From Companilactobacillus insicii (GTDB lineage: Bacteria; Bacillota; Bacilli; Lactobacillales; Lactobacillaceae), in assembly GCF_003946015.1 (NCBI RefSeq), contig NZ_RHNU01000004.1, positions 46,610-110,609 on the forward strand: 64,000 bases of DNA. The letters are read 5' to 3'. The notes beneath the pieces are model-generated. The model was given only the letters and a program-made list of their open reading frames with translations. It ran no database searches and had not been told where the DNA came from. Both the position numbers and the translations under genes were made by a program. This document shows, in pieces, positions 46,985 to 54,883 of the stretch. Within the stretch, counting starts at the first letter, position 1, and the number at the start of each line of letters is the position of its first letter.

Positions 46985-48160
46985 TTAAAATTGTTTAATT
47001 TCTTCACGGTAATTTTTTAATTGTTCTTTTAAACGATCTAAATTGTCCGAATCGAATTTATCTAGCACCGCCTTAGCAATCTCAATTGCTACCATATGTT
47101 CTGCAATAACTGCAGCAGCAGTAACAGCAGTTGTATCAGATCTCTCAATACTTGCTTTATGTGGATCGTGCGTATCAACATCAACTGACATCATTGGCCG
47201 ATACAAAGTTGGAATTGGCTTAACTAATCCGCGAACAATAATCATTTCACCAGTCGTCATTCCGCCTTCAAAGCCTCCAAGGTTATCTGAACCACGATAG
47301 AACCCTTTGTCTTCTGACCAAAAAATTTCATCCATTACTTGACTGCCAAACTTTTCAGCGTTGTCAAAGCCTCCACCAAAATCAACACCTTTGAAGGCAT
47401 TGATACCAACAATACTTGCAGCAATTTTTGCATCAAGTTTGGTGTCAGCTGAGACGTAAGAACCTAATCCTTCCGGGGCTCCTGTCACCATAACCTCAAC
47501 CGTCCCACCTACTGTATTACCTTCTTTTTTTGCCCTGTTGATAACTTCTTGCATTGCTTGATCAGTTGCTGAATCTAATGTTCTTGTCGGAAAACTCTCA
47601 CTGACCTTTCTTAATTCTGTTAAATTATTAAAACTAGTTAACAAGTTCATATCAGTCTTAACTGGCCCAATATTGGCAACAAACCCATGAACGTCAATAT
47701 CTAATTCTCTGAGTAATTTCTTAGCAACTGCACCAACTGCAACTCTCATAACTGTTTCTCTTGCCGAAGAACGCTCCAATACATTGCGCAAATCTTTATG
47801 TCGGTATTTCATACCTCCGACTAGATCCGCATGTCCCGGCCTTGGTCGAACAACTTTCCTTACTGAGTTTTCATTAGTTGTTTCATCATCAGGTGACATT
47901 ACGCTTGCCCAATGATTGTGATCATCGTTATGAACATTCAAGGTAATTGGTGATCCCAAAGTTATTTGATGCCTGACTCCCGATAAGATTGATACTGTAT
48001 CACTCTCAATCTTTTGGCGATTTCCACGTCCATATCCATGTTGTCGGCGACTCAATTCTTGATTAATATCTTCTTTTGTAATTTTCAATCCTGAAGGAAT
48101 TCCCTCAATAATTGCTATCTCTTCAGGTCCATGACTCTCTCCAGCTGTTGTGTATCTCAT
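46985..48160 (-). CDS. aroC: Chorismate synthase
   Basis: A 391-residue FMN-dependent enzyme that converts EPSP to chorismate. Signatures are TAGESHGPEEIAIIEGIPSGL at the start (4-24), RPGHADLVGGMKYRHKDLRNVLERSSARETVMRVAVGAVA and the late DPHKASIERSDTTAV. Length is standard. It is the first structural gene of the aro operon and follows the leader attenuator by about 25 bases, behind CTGGAGG. Confidence 0.97.
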   Translation of the reverse strand: MRYTTAGESHGPEEIAIIEGIPSGLKITKEDINQELSRRQHGYGRGNRQKIESDTVSILSGVRHQITLGSPITLNVHNDDHNHWASVMSPDDETTNENSVRKVVRPRPGHADLVGGMKYRHKDLRNVLERSSARETVMRVAVGAVAKKLLRELDIDVHGFVANIGPVKTDMNLLTSFNNLTELRKVSESFPTRTLDSATDQAMQEVINRAKKEGNTVGGTVEVMVTGAPEGLGSYVSADTKLDAKIAASIVGINAFKGVDFGGGFDNAEKFGSQVMDEIFWSEDKGFYRGSDNLGGFEGGMTTGEMIIVRGLVKPIPTLYRPMMSVDVDTHDPHKASIERSDTTAVTAAAVIAEHMVAIEIAKAVLDKFDSDNLDRLKEQLKNYREEIKQF

Positions 48161-48185
48161 TTTGAATTCCTCCAGTTAAATTTGA

Positions 48186-48228
48186 ATAAAAAAATAGCGA
48201 TAAACCAATCAACTTGGTTTATCGCTAT
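48186..48228 (-). terminator. Attenuator terminator in the aro leader
   Basis: A fifteen-pair hairpin ATAGCGATAAACCAA / TTGGTTTATCGCTAT (48214-48228 with 48194-48208, minus order) has loop GTTGA and is followed by seven T. It lies upstream of aroC, not after a gene. Its 5' arm overlaps AACCAAGT (48212-48219), complementary to ACTTGGTT at 48291-48298. Confidence 0.92.
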
Positions 48229-48384
48229 CAAAATAACCTATTATCCTAAAACAAAAATTAACGAGAATAAATTAGTATTGATGTTTACTTAACCAAGTGA
48301 TGAAATTGTTACTTCACTCGATTAAACAAACAACAAAATTGTTTTATATCGAGTGTGCCTGATCGACACACTCGTGACGACCAG

Positions 48385-48435
48385 CTAGATATAAAACAAA
48401 TAATAATTTCTCAAATTGGTTGTAAATCGTTTCAT
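48385..48435 (-). CDS. Aromatic-rich leader peptide of the aro operon
   Basis: A 16-residue ORF, MKRFTTNLRNYYLFYI, has ATG at 48435, TAG at 48387-48385 and a ribosome binding site AGGCAGGAAA (48441-48450) 5 bases upstream. Five of 16 residues are aromatic (F4, Y11, Y12, F14, Y15), clustered next to the stop codon. It precedes the alternative hairpins of the leader and a terminator before aroC. I infer that ribosome stalling at Tyr or Phe codons during shortage of charged tRNA switches the leader to read-through. Confidence 0.78.
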   Translation of the reverse strand: MKRFTTNLRNYYLFYI

Positions 48436-48497
48436 TTTTGTTTCCTGCCTTTATTAGTTATTTTTTAATGTTTCTCAGTTACCTTTAACATGCACAT

Positions 48498-48526
48498 AAC
48501 TTAGCATTAATATATTTATTGTGCAA
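48498..48526 (-). promoter_or_regulatory. Promoter of the aro operon
   Basis: On the minus strand TTGCAC (48521-48526), a 17-base spacer and an extended -10 TGC-TAAGTT (48498-48503) would start transcription about 55 bases before the leader peptide ATG. Confidence 0.5.
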
Positions 48527-48578
48527 GTCTGTTTTTAAAATTTATTTATTTATCAACACTGATATTGCACCAAAAAAG

Positions 48579-48605
48579 CTACCGCACCAATCATTTTAGC
48601 GGTAT
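48579..48605 (-). terminator. Second hairpin downstream of mgtE
   Basis: The pair TACCGC / GCGGTA (48580-48604) is followed by GCTTTTTT on the minus strand. It lies about 110 bases after the main mgtE terminator. It may be a back-up terminator or end a short unannotated transcript. Confidence 0.5.
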
Positions 48606-48708
48606 TAATATTTTTCTAATAAATAAAAAAGAAGTTGTTACATAACTATAAATTTGTTAAATTTGCAGCATAAACGCGTGACGAAACACAATTTCTTCCG
48701 TTTAACTA

Positions 48709-48746
48709 TAAAACCCCCGTATTTACTTACGTAAATACGAGGGTAT
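48709..48746 (-). terminator. Terminator after mgtE
   Basis: A thirteen- to fourteen-pair hairpin (48713-48726 with 48731-48744, CGTATTTAC / GTAAATACG core) is followed by TTTT on the minus strand, about 50 bases past the mgtE stop. Confidence 0.85.
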
Positions 48747-48797
48747 TTTAGGTTATACTCAGAAATTAAACGTGTTTGGTCACGCTCTGTTGTATAT

Positions 48798-50171
48798 TCA
48801 CATTCGTACAAATGATTGCATAAAAAATCCAGCAATACTGAAATAAATCAATACACTAGTTAAATCACTAAGCGTAGAGATAAAAGGACCACTGGCAACG
48901 GCTGGATCGAATCCAAAACTCGACATGAGCATTGGAATCAAACTACCTGCCAAGTTAGCGACTGTAATCGCCGCACACATGGCTAATCCAATAACCATCC
49001 CAAGAACAAAATTGTGTTTCCATAGACCTACTAACAATGTAACTGATACACCAGTTACAATACCTGTGATAAATCCAGTAAGAAGTTCTTTTCCAATTAA
49101 CTTAAAGAATTCATGACGATTAATTTCTTCGACAGCTAATCGCCTCACTGCAACGGCCAAGCTCTGTGTACCAGCGTTACCAGCAGTACCAGTAATAGTT
49201 GATATAAATACCGCTAGAATACTTGCTTCAGCCAATAACCCCTCGTAATGATTAATTAACGTTGCCGTAATCATACTAAGTAGTAACAATGTAATTAACC
49301 ATGGCAAACGTTTTGATGCAGCTTTAAATGGATTGTCCTGATCTGTCTCATCGACACTAACACCGGCAAGTCCTGAATAGTCTTGCAATGATTCGTCATC
49401 AATAACTTCAATAACATCATCAACCGTAACGATACCGACCATTTGATTAGCATGGTCAACAACGGGAACAGCTAGGAACTCGTAGTCTCTGAAGACTTTA
49501 GCAACTTCTTCTTGGTCCGCATCAACGTTAACTGTTATAACGTCGCTGTTCATTTTTTCACCCAACGTATCATCTGGCTTCAATAAGATCAAATCACGTA
49601 AAGACATTACACCGACCAAATCATCATGATTGTCTAAAACGTATAAGTAATAAATGGTTTCAGCGGTTTCTGCAAATTCACGTAAATCACGAATCGCATT
49701 TTCTGCAGTTTCTTCTTCATGAAAACGAACATAGTCCGTAGTCATGATACCACCGGCAGTCTCCGTATCGTAATGCAATAATCCACGAAGATTATTAGCA
49801 TCTGATCGAGGCATTTGACCTAAGTAGCGATCAACGTCAGCCTTATCTAAATGTTCCAAAACATCGGCCGCATTATCATCGTACATATCATTAAGCATCT
49901 CTGCGGCAAAATTCAGATCCATTTCTTCTAAGAATTCAGGAATCTCTGGCAGATCATCTTCGATGGTATCAAACATATCACCCATTTCATCGGGCTCTAA
50001 CAACGAATATAAACTTAAACGCTCTGGTTTATCTAAGGTAAGGTAGAAAGTACTCTGGTCATAAAAATGCATATCTAGATAGGTTTTTCGAAATCGTTTT
50101 TTATCACCTTTGTCTAAATAAGTTTTCAGTTGTGCAAATTTTTCATGCAGTCTTTTTTCATTTTCATCCAT
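48798..50171 (-). CDS. mgtE: MgtE-family magnesium transporter
   Basis: A 457-residue Mg2+ channel. The N domain (about 1-125, EFLEEMDLNFAAEMLNDM repeats) and two CBS domains (about 130-255, for example VGVMSLRDLIL and VGIVTVDDVIEVIDDE) act as the magnesium sensor. Five TM helices (about 280-457) form the pore, with the selectivity region TITGTAGNAGTQSLAVAVRRLA. I start at ATG 50171; the GTG three codons earlier overlaps the ribosome binding site and the rluD stop. It ends the relQ-nadK-rluD-mgtE operon. Confidence 0.94.
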   Translation of the reverse strand: MDENEKRLHEKFAQLKTYLDKGDKKRFRKTYLDMHFYDQSTFYLTLDKPERLSLYSLLEPDEMGDMFDTIEDDLPEIPEFLEEMDLNFAAEMLNDMYDDNAADVLEHLDKADVDRYLGQMPRSDANNLRGLLHYDTETAGGIMTTDYVRFHEEETAENAIRDLREFAETAETIYYLYVLDNHDDLVGVMSLRDLILLKPDDTLGEKMNSDVITVNVDADQEEVAKVFRDYEFLAVPVVDHANQMVGIVTVDDVIEVIDDESLQDYSGLAGVSVDETDQDNPFKAASKRLPWLITLLLLSMITATLINHYEGLLAEASILAVFISTITGTAGNAGTQSLAVAVRRLAVEEINRHEFFKLIGKELLTGFITGIVTGVSVTLLVGLWKHNFVLGMVIGLAMCAAITVANLAGSLIPMLMSSFGFDPAVASGPFISTLSDLTSVLIYFSIAGFFMQSFVRM

Positions 50172-50176
50172 TACTC

Positions 50177-51085
50177 TCACCCCTTTAACGCACTCCTTAA
50201 CAATACCATATCTTGAGGAATTGGTGCCGTTAATTTTAATAACTTTTTAGTCACTGGATGGATGATTTCTAGCTCATAACAATGCAGTGCTTGGCGGTTT
50301 ATTCTCGAGTCTTTTTGATGGCTGTACATTTCATCCCCAATGATGGGATGCCCCATTGCACTAAGGTGCACACGGATCTGATGTGTACGTCCTGTCAATA
50401 ACTTCAGTTTCAGAAAACTAGCCGTTTTAAAGTTCTCCACTGTTTCATACATTGTCTTCGAATCTTTGCCTTTTTGCCAATCAATTGCTCGCAAATAAAA
50501 AGCCTTAGGATCAATTCCAATCGGTAGATCGATTAATCCTGAAGCTGGATCCATCTGTCCATATACCAATGCTAAATAGTACTTTTTAAATCCTTCTGAA
50601 TGTAGAATTTGATCCAATAAGGAATGCGTATATGAATTCTTGGCAAAAACCATTAGTCCGGAAGTATCTCGATCCAATCTAGTTACTAAATGAATCGAAC
50701 TATTCTCGTGTTTTTTTTCTAAATAATACTTAACAACATTTGCCATCGTCTTACTAGACCTTGCCTTAGCGGGAAGACTAGCTAATCCGGGTGGCTTGTT
50801 CACAACTAATAAATACTCATCTTCATAAACAACATCAACTTTACCAGGCATCGGTTCAATCAAATCAGATGGCTGTTCGCCATTTAAAACTATCAACAAA
50901 GAATCCCCTGTCTTCATTTTAAAATTAAAATGACGTTGCTTGTGGTTAACAAAAATTTGACCGCCTTTATTTTTCAAATTATGTAATTGACTCGATGAAA
51001 ATCGATGATGTTCTAAAAACTTACGGATTATCTTCTTATCAGAGTCTTTTATCGTGAACTTTAAATAACGATTATTGCGGCTCAT
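50177..51085 (-). CDS. RluA/RluD-family pseudouridine synthase
   Basis: A 302-residue enzyme that isomerises uridine in RNA. An S4-like N-terminus (about 15-70) is followed by the catalytic domain with RLDRDTSGLMVFAKN, where the aspartate near residue 138 is catalytic, and LLTGRTHQIRVHLSAMGHPIIGDEMY. The position after nadK corresponds to B. subtilis YjbO. Target uridines cannot be read from sequence. It overlaps nadK by 14 bases. Confidence 0.93.
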   Translation of the reverse strand: MSRNNRYLKFTIKDSDKKIIRKFLEHHRFSSSQLHNLKNKGGQIFVNHKQRHFNFKMKTGDSLLIVLNGEQPSDLIEPMPGKVDVVYEDEYLLVVNKPPGLASLPAKARSSKTMANVVKYYLEKKHENSSIHLVTRLDRDTSGLMVFAKNSYTHSLLDQILHSEGFKKYYLALVYGQMDPASGLIDLPIGIDPKAFYLRAIDWQKGKDSKTMYETVENFKTASFLKLKLLTGRTHQIRVHLSAMGHPIIGDEMYSHQKDSRINRQALHCYELEIIHPVTKKLLKLTAPIPQDMVLLRSALKG

Positions 51086-51884
51086 CCTGTCCTAAAAAGG
51101 CTGTCTCTACTCTAGTCCAGAAATGGCGATGGCGGTATTGAGCAAATTGTGCTCGTTGATAATTTAATTTTACTGAAATTTTCTTAACATTTTTCAATTT
51201 AGTTGAAATACCATCACAGGTAATAACATAGTCATCAGCCTTATGTGGGTATAAATCAACTTGTTGATTATGGGGAATAATAATTGGTGAAGAAATAGTT
51301 CTATAAACACGGTTATTTATAGAAGCCATCTCTACCATTTGATACACACTGATCTTTGGATGAATAAGTGCTCCACCGATAGCCTTAGAATACGCTGTTG
51401 AACCAGTTGGCGTTGCAAAACAAAGTCCATCCCCACGGAAATTCTCGAAGAATTCTCCGTCAAGATTAACCTTGGTCTTCATAGTTAATGCTGATAAACG
51501 GCGAATAACAGTTTCGTTAATAGCTGTTTCGTGGAAAGACTCACCTTCTAAACGTTCAACTCTGACGTCTAATAGTGGATAACTAGTAGAGGGTATCTTC
51601 TCATTACACTTAATAATGCAATCAACTAACTCATCAATTTCCTTATCAGTCCAATCAGAATAAAACCCTAAGTGACCTGTATGTAAGGCCAAGAACTTAA
51701 CAGTATCTAGGTGGCCTGCATAGGCATGGAATGTACTTAACAAAGTACCATCGCCACCAACACTTATCACTAGCAATGGATCACGACGATCCAATACCAT
51801 ACCATTGTCAACCAAAGTTTCTCTAATCTTGTTGGCAGCTGCTATCGACTGTTCTTTATTATTATTATTTACCCAAAATCTCAT
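51072..51884 (-). CDS. nadK: NAD kinase
   Basis: A 270-residue enzyme that phosphorylates NAD to NADP. The GGDG motif (43-46) in LLVISVGGDGTLLSTFHAY and the NE/D motif in HETAINETVIRR identify the family, with ATPTGSTAYSKAIGG in the C-terminal domain. It overlaps relQ by 1 base and the pseudouridine synthase gene by 14, the conserved relQ-nadK-rluD arrangement. Confidence 0.97.
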   Translation of the reverse strand: MRFWVNNNNKEQSIAAANKIRETLVDNGMVLDRRDPLLVISVGGDGTLLSTFHAYAGHLDTVKFLALHTGHLGFYSDWTDKEIDELVDCIIKCNEKIPSTSYPLLDVRVERLEGESFHETAINETVIRRLSALTMKTKVNLDGEFFENFRGDGLCFATPTGSTAYSKAIGGALIHPKISVYQMVEMASINNRVYRTISSPIIIPHNQQVDLYPHKADDYVITCDGISTKLKNVKKISVKLNYQRAQFAQYRHRHFWTRVETAFLGQDEPQ

Positions 51885-52543
51885 TATTTTTTATCCTTAT
51901 GCTCCGTTGTATTATTTACGTCTCGCTTACGATCAGTGAAATACTGCTGTGCATCTTGAATTTCTTCCCGTATTTTAGACATTTCTTCATCTAGCATGAA
52001 CGATGCTTCCGCCGCACGCTTCAACCTCTCATTGATCTCTTCTGGGAAATCACCTTGATACTTATAGTTAAGTGAATGCTCGATTGTTGACCAAAAGTTC
52101 ATAGCTAATGTTCTGATCTGAATCTCCGCTAAGATGTTTTTCTGGCCATTAGCTGTCTGAATGGGATACTCTATAACTACATGGTATGAACGATATCCAC
52201 TTGACTTACTGTTGGCGATATAATCACGTTCCTCGATTACGCGCATATCTTCCCTGATATGTAATAGTCTAGCAACATCATAAATATCTTCAACAAATTG
52301 ACATTGAATCCTTATTCCAGCGATGTCTTGCATGTCTTGCTCTAGTAAATCTTCAGAAATATAACGTCGGCGCATCTTTTCTTTGATACTATCGATAGTC
52401 TTAACACGACCAGTTACAAATTCAATTGGTGAGTGTTCATTTTTTTCTAAGAATTCTTTACGAAGATCTCTAAACTTGATTTTTAATTCATCTACTGCTT
52501 GTGAATATGGTATCAAAAACTCATTCCATTTGATTTCTGTCAT
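51884..52543 (-). CDS. relQ: Small alarmone synthetase RelQ (GTP pyrophosphokinase)
   Basis: A 219-residue (p)ppGpp synthetase with only the synthetase domain (FVTGRVKTIDSIKEKMRRR, DMQDIAGIRIQCQF, SGYRSYHVVIEYP, EIQIRTLAMNFWSTIEHSLNYKY) and no hydrolase. It is therefore a SAS of the RelQ/YjbM type, which responds to wall stress in relatives. I start at ATG 52543 behind GCGGGG; a frame 18 residues longer begins with GTG and lacks a ribosome binding site. It opens the four-gene operon divergent from yjbH. Confidence 0.95.
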   Translation of the reverse strand: MTEIKWNEFLIPYSQAVDELKIKFRDLRKEFLEKNEHSPIEFVTGRVKTIDSIKEKMRRRYISEDLLEQDMQDIAGIRIQCQFVEDIYDVARLLHIREDMRVIEERDYIANSKSSGYRSYHVVIEYPIQTANGQKNILAEIQIRTLAMNFWSTIEHSLNYKYQGDFPEEINERLKRAAEASFMLDEEMSKIREEIQDAQQYFTDRKRDVNNTTEHKDKK

Positions 52544-52700
52544 GATAACCCCGCTTACTTCCTTATTTAATATATCGTAATTCTGCGTAAGTTGCACTAT
52601 AATGATAAAATTACGAAAAATTAGACCCGTGAGTTAAAAATTTTACCTTTTATATTATTGCTGTTAGAATGACTATGCTAAAGAGATGGAGGGAATCAAA

Positions 52701-53351
52701 ATGTGGGAAGTATTTATTTATATAAATCCCGTATGTTCGTATTGCCTAAAGGTCGAACAATCAATTATTGACTTCACAAGAAAACACGAAATAGAAACAC
52801 AATATCATTTTGTTACAAACTATAATATGGAAACAATCAACGAGTACATTCAATTGCAAGGTTACAAGTTATGTGACTTGGAACAACGTGCTAAAGCTAC
52901 ACAAGAAGTAGAAGAGGCAGCTCGTTTGTACAAGGCAGCGTCTTGCCAAGGAAATAAAAAAGCTCGCAACTTCTTGATGAACTTGCAAGAACAAATCAAC
53001 GTACTCAACAATCCTTTTGATGACGACACTGTCAAAACAGCTATTGTCAACAGTGGTCTGGACTATAAATCCATAATGTCTGAAAAAAGTAGTGATTGCG
53101 TTGAACTAGGCATAAAACGTGATATGCAATTATCAAAGGAAATGCACATCGAAAAAGCACCAACAATCGTTATTTTCGACAATGAACATCCTGAAAAACC
53201 GGGATTAATGATTAACGACTTCGGTAGTAAAACTTCAGAAGAAGTTATCAACCAAAACTTAACGATGATGCTTGAAGCAACAATGCCGGAAGTTAAACCA
53301 GCTTATATTAATAACAATACTGTTGTAAGTATTGACCAATTCAGAAGATAA
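52701..53351 (+). CDS. yjbH: YjbH-like DsbA-fold protein (Spx adaptor type)
   Basis: A 216-residue thioredoxin/DsbA-fold protein with an N-terminal CxxC-type motif, NPVCSYCLKVEQ (about residues 8-19), and a helical insertion. YjbH in B. subtilis feeds the regulator Spx to ClpXP; the synteny with relQ and coiA supports that homology. I start at ATG 52701 after GGAGGG. A TTTACC/TAGAAT promoter with 17-base spacing lies just upstream. The 3' end forms one arm of a terminator shared with coiA. Confidence 0.85.
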   Translation: MWEVFIYINPVCSYCLKVEQSIIDFTRKHEIETQYHFVTNYNMETINEYIQLQGYKLCDLEQRAKATQEVEEAARLYKAASCQGNKKARNFLMNLQEQINVLNNPFDDDTVKTAIVNSGLDYKSIMSEKSSDCVELGIKRDMQLSKEMHIEKAPTIVIFDNEHPEKPGLMINDFGSKTSEEVINQNLTMMLEATMPEVKPAYINNNTVVSIDQFRR

Positions 53352-53372
53352 CATCAGTTATCTTCTTTTTTT
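53343..53372 (+). terminator. Hairpin shared by the convergent yjbH and coiA ends
   Basis: AGAAGATAAC / GTTATCTTCT (53343-53366) is followed by seven T on the plus strand. The yjbH stop TAA lies in the left arm and the coiA stop TGA in the loop, so one hairpin serves both gene ends. Confidence 0.85.
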
Positions 53373-54220
53373 GTATTCAAAAAAGGCTGTCGTAAATATT
53401 CAGCTTGTTCCCCACAGACAAGTTTCCACTGATGATTTTGATATATGGGTTTGATTGCCCCAAATTTCTTGTTGCCTAAGAAGTCCTCCACCGTCTGATT
53501 ATTTGCTTTATAAAATTTCAATTTCAATGCATCAGCCTTTTTGCTCTTCACCTTACGAATTTTCTCTAGTTGATAAGCATTAATTGTTAAACATTCAGTC
53601 TCAGTCAAATCAGCTTCAAAATTAAACATCTCTTGAATATCCTCAATTAAAAAAACTTGTGATTTATATTTAATTTTATTAAAAGGTCCAAATAATTTTA
53701 TACCGTAAAACAATTTAATTTGTTCATGCATTGAGTCCAACATAATCAAGTAGAATCCCCATGGCTTGCGATATGAGACAAACTTCAGATGTACCCGGTA
53801 TATTTGATTGGATAAGTATTCCCCGCCTAATATCCAAATATTTGGAATTCTCAGTGCATGGTAACTTTCTACTCGGTTAGATAGTTTATCTGCACTGATC
53901 TTAGCGCATTGATACTCGATTATTGTACTACGATTAATGAGAATATCTGGGCGTTGCTTAATGGTTTTCAGGTAATATTCTGATTCAACATCTTGATAAC
54001 CTAATATCTTTAAGGCATTAACTATCAGTTCCTTACCCTTTCTGTGGATATTTCGCTCATTCTCATCATTATGATTAATGTTCTCATGTCTAAAGAATGC
54101 ATTGTTATCATTCTTGATTAAAACCACCGGTCGTTCACAATCTACACAATAATACTTTTCATCAAAATTGCTTTCTATTGCATTAATCAGTTTCTTATCT
54201 TGATTGAGTGCCGCATACAT
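53354..54220 (-). CDS. coiA: Competence protein CoiA
   Basis: A 288-residue protein needed for transformation, acting on incoming DNA before or with RecA. The N-terminus has a zinc-binding pattern YYCVDCERPVVL with downstream His (FFRHENINH). A PD-(D/E)xK nuclease-like core RPDILINRSTIIEYQCAKIS follows (about 110-130), then a long helical C-terminus. I start at ATG 54220 behind GAGGTG; a GTG three codons earlier lies within that site. A candidate competence box sits 16 bases upstream. Confidence 0.92.
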   Translation of the reverse strand: MYAALNQDKKLINAIESNFDEKYYCVDCERPVVLIKNDNNAFFRHENINHNDENERNIHRKGKELIVNALKILGYQDVESEYYLKTIKQRPDILINRSTIIEYQCAKISADKLSNRVESYHALRIPNIWILGGEYLSNQIYRVHLKFVSYRKPWGFYLIMLDSMHEQIKLFYGIKLFGPFNKIKYKSQVFLIEDIQEMFNFEADLTETECLTINAYQLEKIRKVKSKKADALKLKFYKANNQTVEDFLGNKKFGAIKPIYQNHQWKLVCGEQAEYLRQPFLNTKKEDN

Positions 54221-54236
54221 ATTTTTCACCTCTTAA

Positions 54237-54246
54237 CTAAATTACG
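54237..54246 (-). promoter_or_regulatory. Candidate competence promoter box upstream of coiA
   Basis: The minus strand reads TTTTTTTCGTAATTTAGTTAAG; the core CGTAATTTAG matches comFA and cinA exactly, and TTTCGTAATTTAGT matches comFA over 14 bases. The T tract just before it is also the T run of the preceding terminator, so terminator and promoter are fused. Confidence 0.62.
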
Positions 54247-54286
54247 AAAAAAACAACCTTTCGATTGAAACATCGAAAGGTTGTTT
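54247..54286 (-). terminator. Terminator after the editing protein gene
   Basis: A fifteen-pair hairpin AAACAACCTTTCGAT / ATCGAAAGGTTGTTT (54251-54286) is followed by T down to 54247 on the minus strand. It separates the proX-like gene from coiA. Confidence 0.92.
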
Positions 54287-54297
54287 TTGTGTATTTT

Positions 54298-54795
54298 TTA
54301 CTCTTCTTCTAAATCTAAGATTTGATAATCATAACCTAAATTTTTTACAAATTGTAATACATCGTCACTATCTACAAAAATAGTGCTGGTATTAATATTG
54401 GGGTGGAAACTCATCCGTTTCTCACTCAAAATTGCTTTATCAAAATAAACTTTTACGTCATGATCTTTGTTGTTTAGAAGTCCAAAGATAGAAACAATCC
54501 CTGGCTCCAATCCGAGTTTTTCAAACAGTAAGTCATCATGTCCCATTTTTGGACGTTTAGCACCTGTTAAGTCCTCAAACTGACGAAAATCTAACCGTTT
54601 AGCATCGTCCATAACTAATAAATAGCATTCAGTCTTCTTTTTATTAGTTAAAAACATCGTCTTAGTACGAACACCTTCGATACCTTCAATAAAATGATCA
54701 GCCTCTTCAGTTGTATGGGCAACTGGATGGTGAACTATTTGATATTTAATGTTCATTTTATCTAAAGCTTCTTCAACTTGTTCTGCTGGTTCCAT
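54298..54795 (-). CDS. YbaK/ProX-type aminoacyl-tRNA deacylase
   Basis: A 165-residue free-standing editing domain related to the ProRS insertion domain (PrdX/ProXp type). It would hydrolyse mischarged tRNA such as Ala-tRNA(Pro). Features are YQIVHHPVAHTTEEADHF, the catalytic-lysine region MFLTNKKKTECYLLVMDD, and GHDDLLFEKLGLEPGIVSIFGLLND-like residues (here LLNNKD). I start at ATG 54795 behind GGAGGATAA; a frame 21 residues longer is unsupported. Exact tRNA specificity is not visible. Confidence 0.88.
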   Translation of the reverse strand: MEPAEQVEEALDKMNIKYQIVHHPVAHTTEEADHFIEGIEGVRTKTMFLTNKKKTECYLLVMDDAKRLDFRQFEDLTGAKRPKMGHDDLLFEKLGLEPGIVSIFGLLNNKDHDVKVYFDKAILSEKRMSFHPNINTSTIFVDSDDVLQFVKNLGYDYQILDLEEE

Positions 54796-54883
54796 GACCG
54801 TTATCCTCCGGCATCTAGTATTTCTATCAATAATTACATTAATAATTGTATAATGCAAATTTGCTTATTGGAACACATGAAAA

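Larger units (their letters stand above)
48186..48491 (-). promoter_or_regulatory. Leader attenuator of the aromatic operon
   Basis: The leader of about 300 nt holds, in transcription order, the leader peptide (48435-48385) and hairpin A CGAGTGTG / CACACTCG (48374-48350). A competing pair B follows, CACTCGAT (48355-48348) with ATCGAGTG (48322-48315). Next are hairpin C AGTGA / TCACT (48318-48296), a candidate antiterminator ACTTGGTT with AACCAAGT, and the terminator. These pairings exclude each other in series, as in the trp/phe/his type of attenuator. No T-box GGTGGNACC sequence is present. Confidence 0.75.

Noticed and set aside
48186..48491. T-box interpretation of the aro leader
   Set aside because: No GGTGGNACC sequence, no AGTA/GAA specifier loop; the leader instead encodes a short aromatic peptide.
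48638..48835. 65-codon minus-strand ORF downstream of mgtE
   Set aside because: It runs through the strong mgtE terminator, overlaps the mgtE 3' end in another frame, has no ribosome binding site and shows no protein-like composition.
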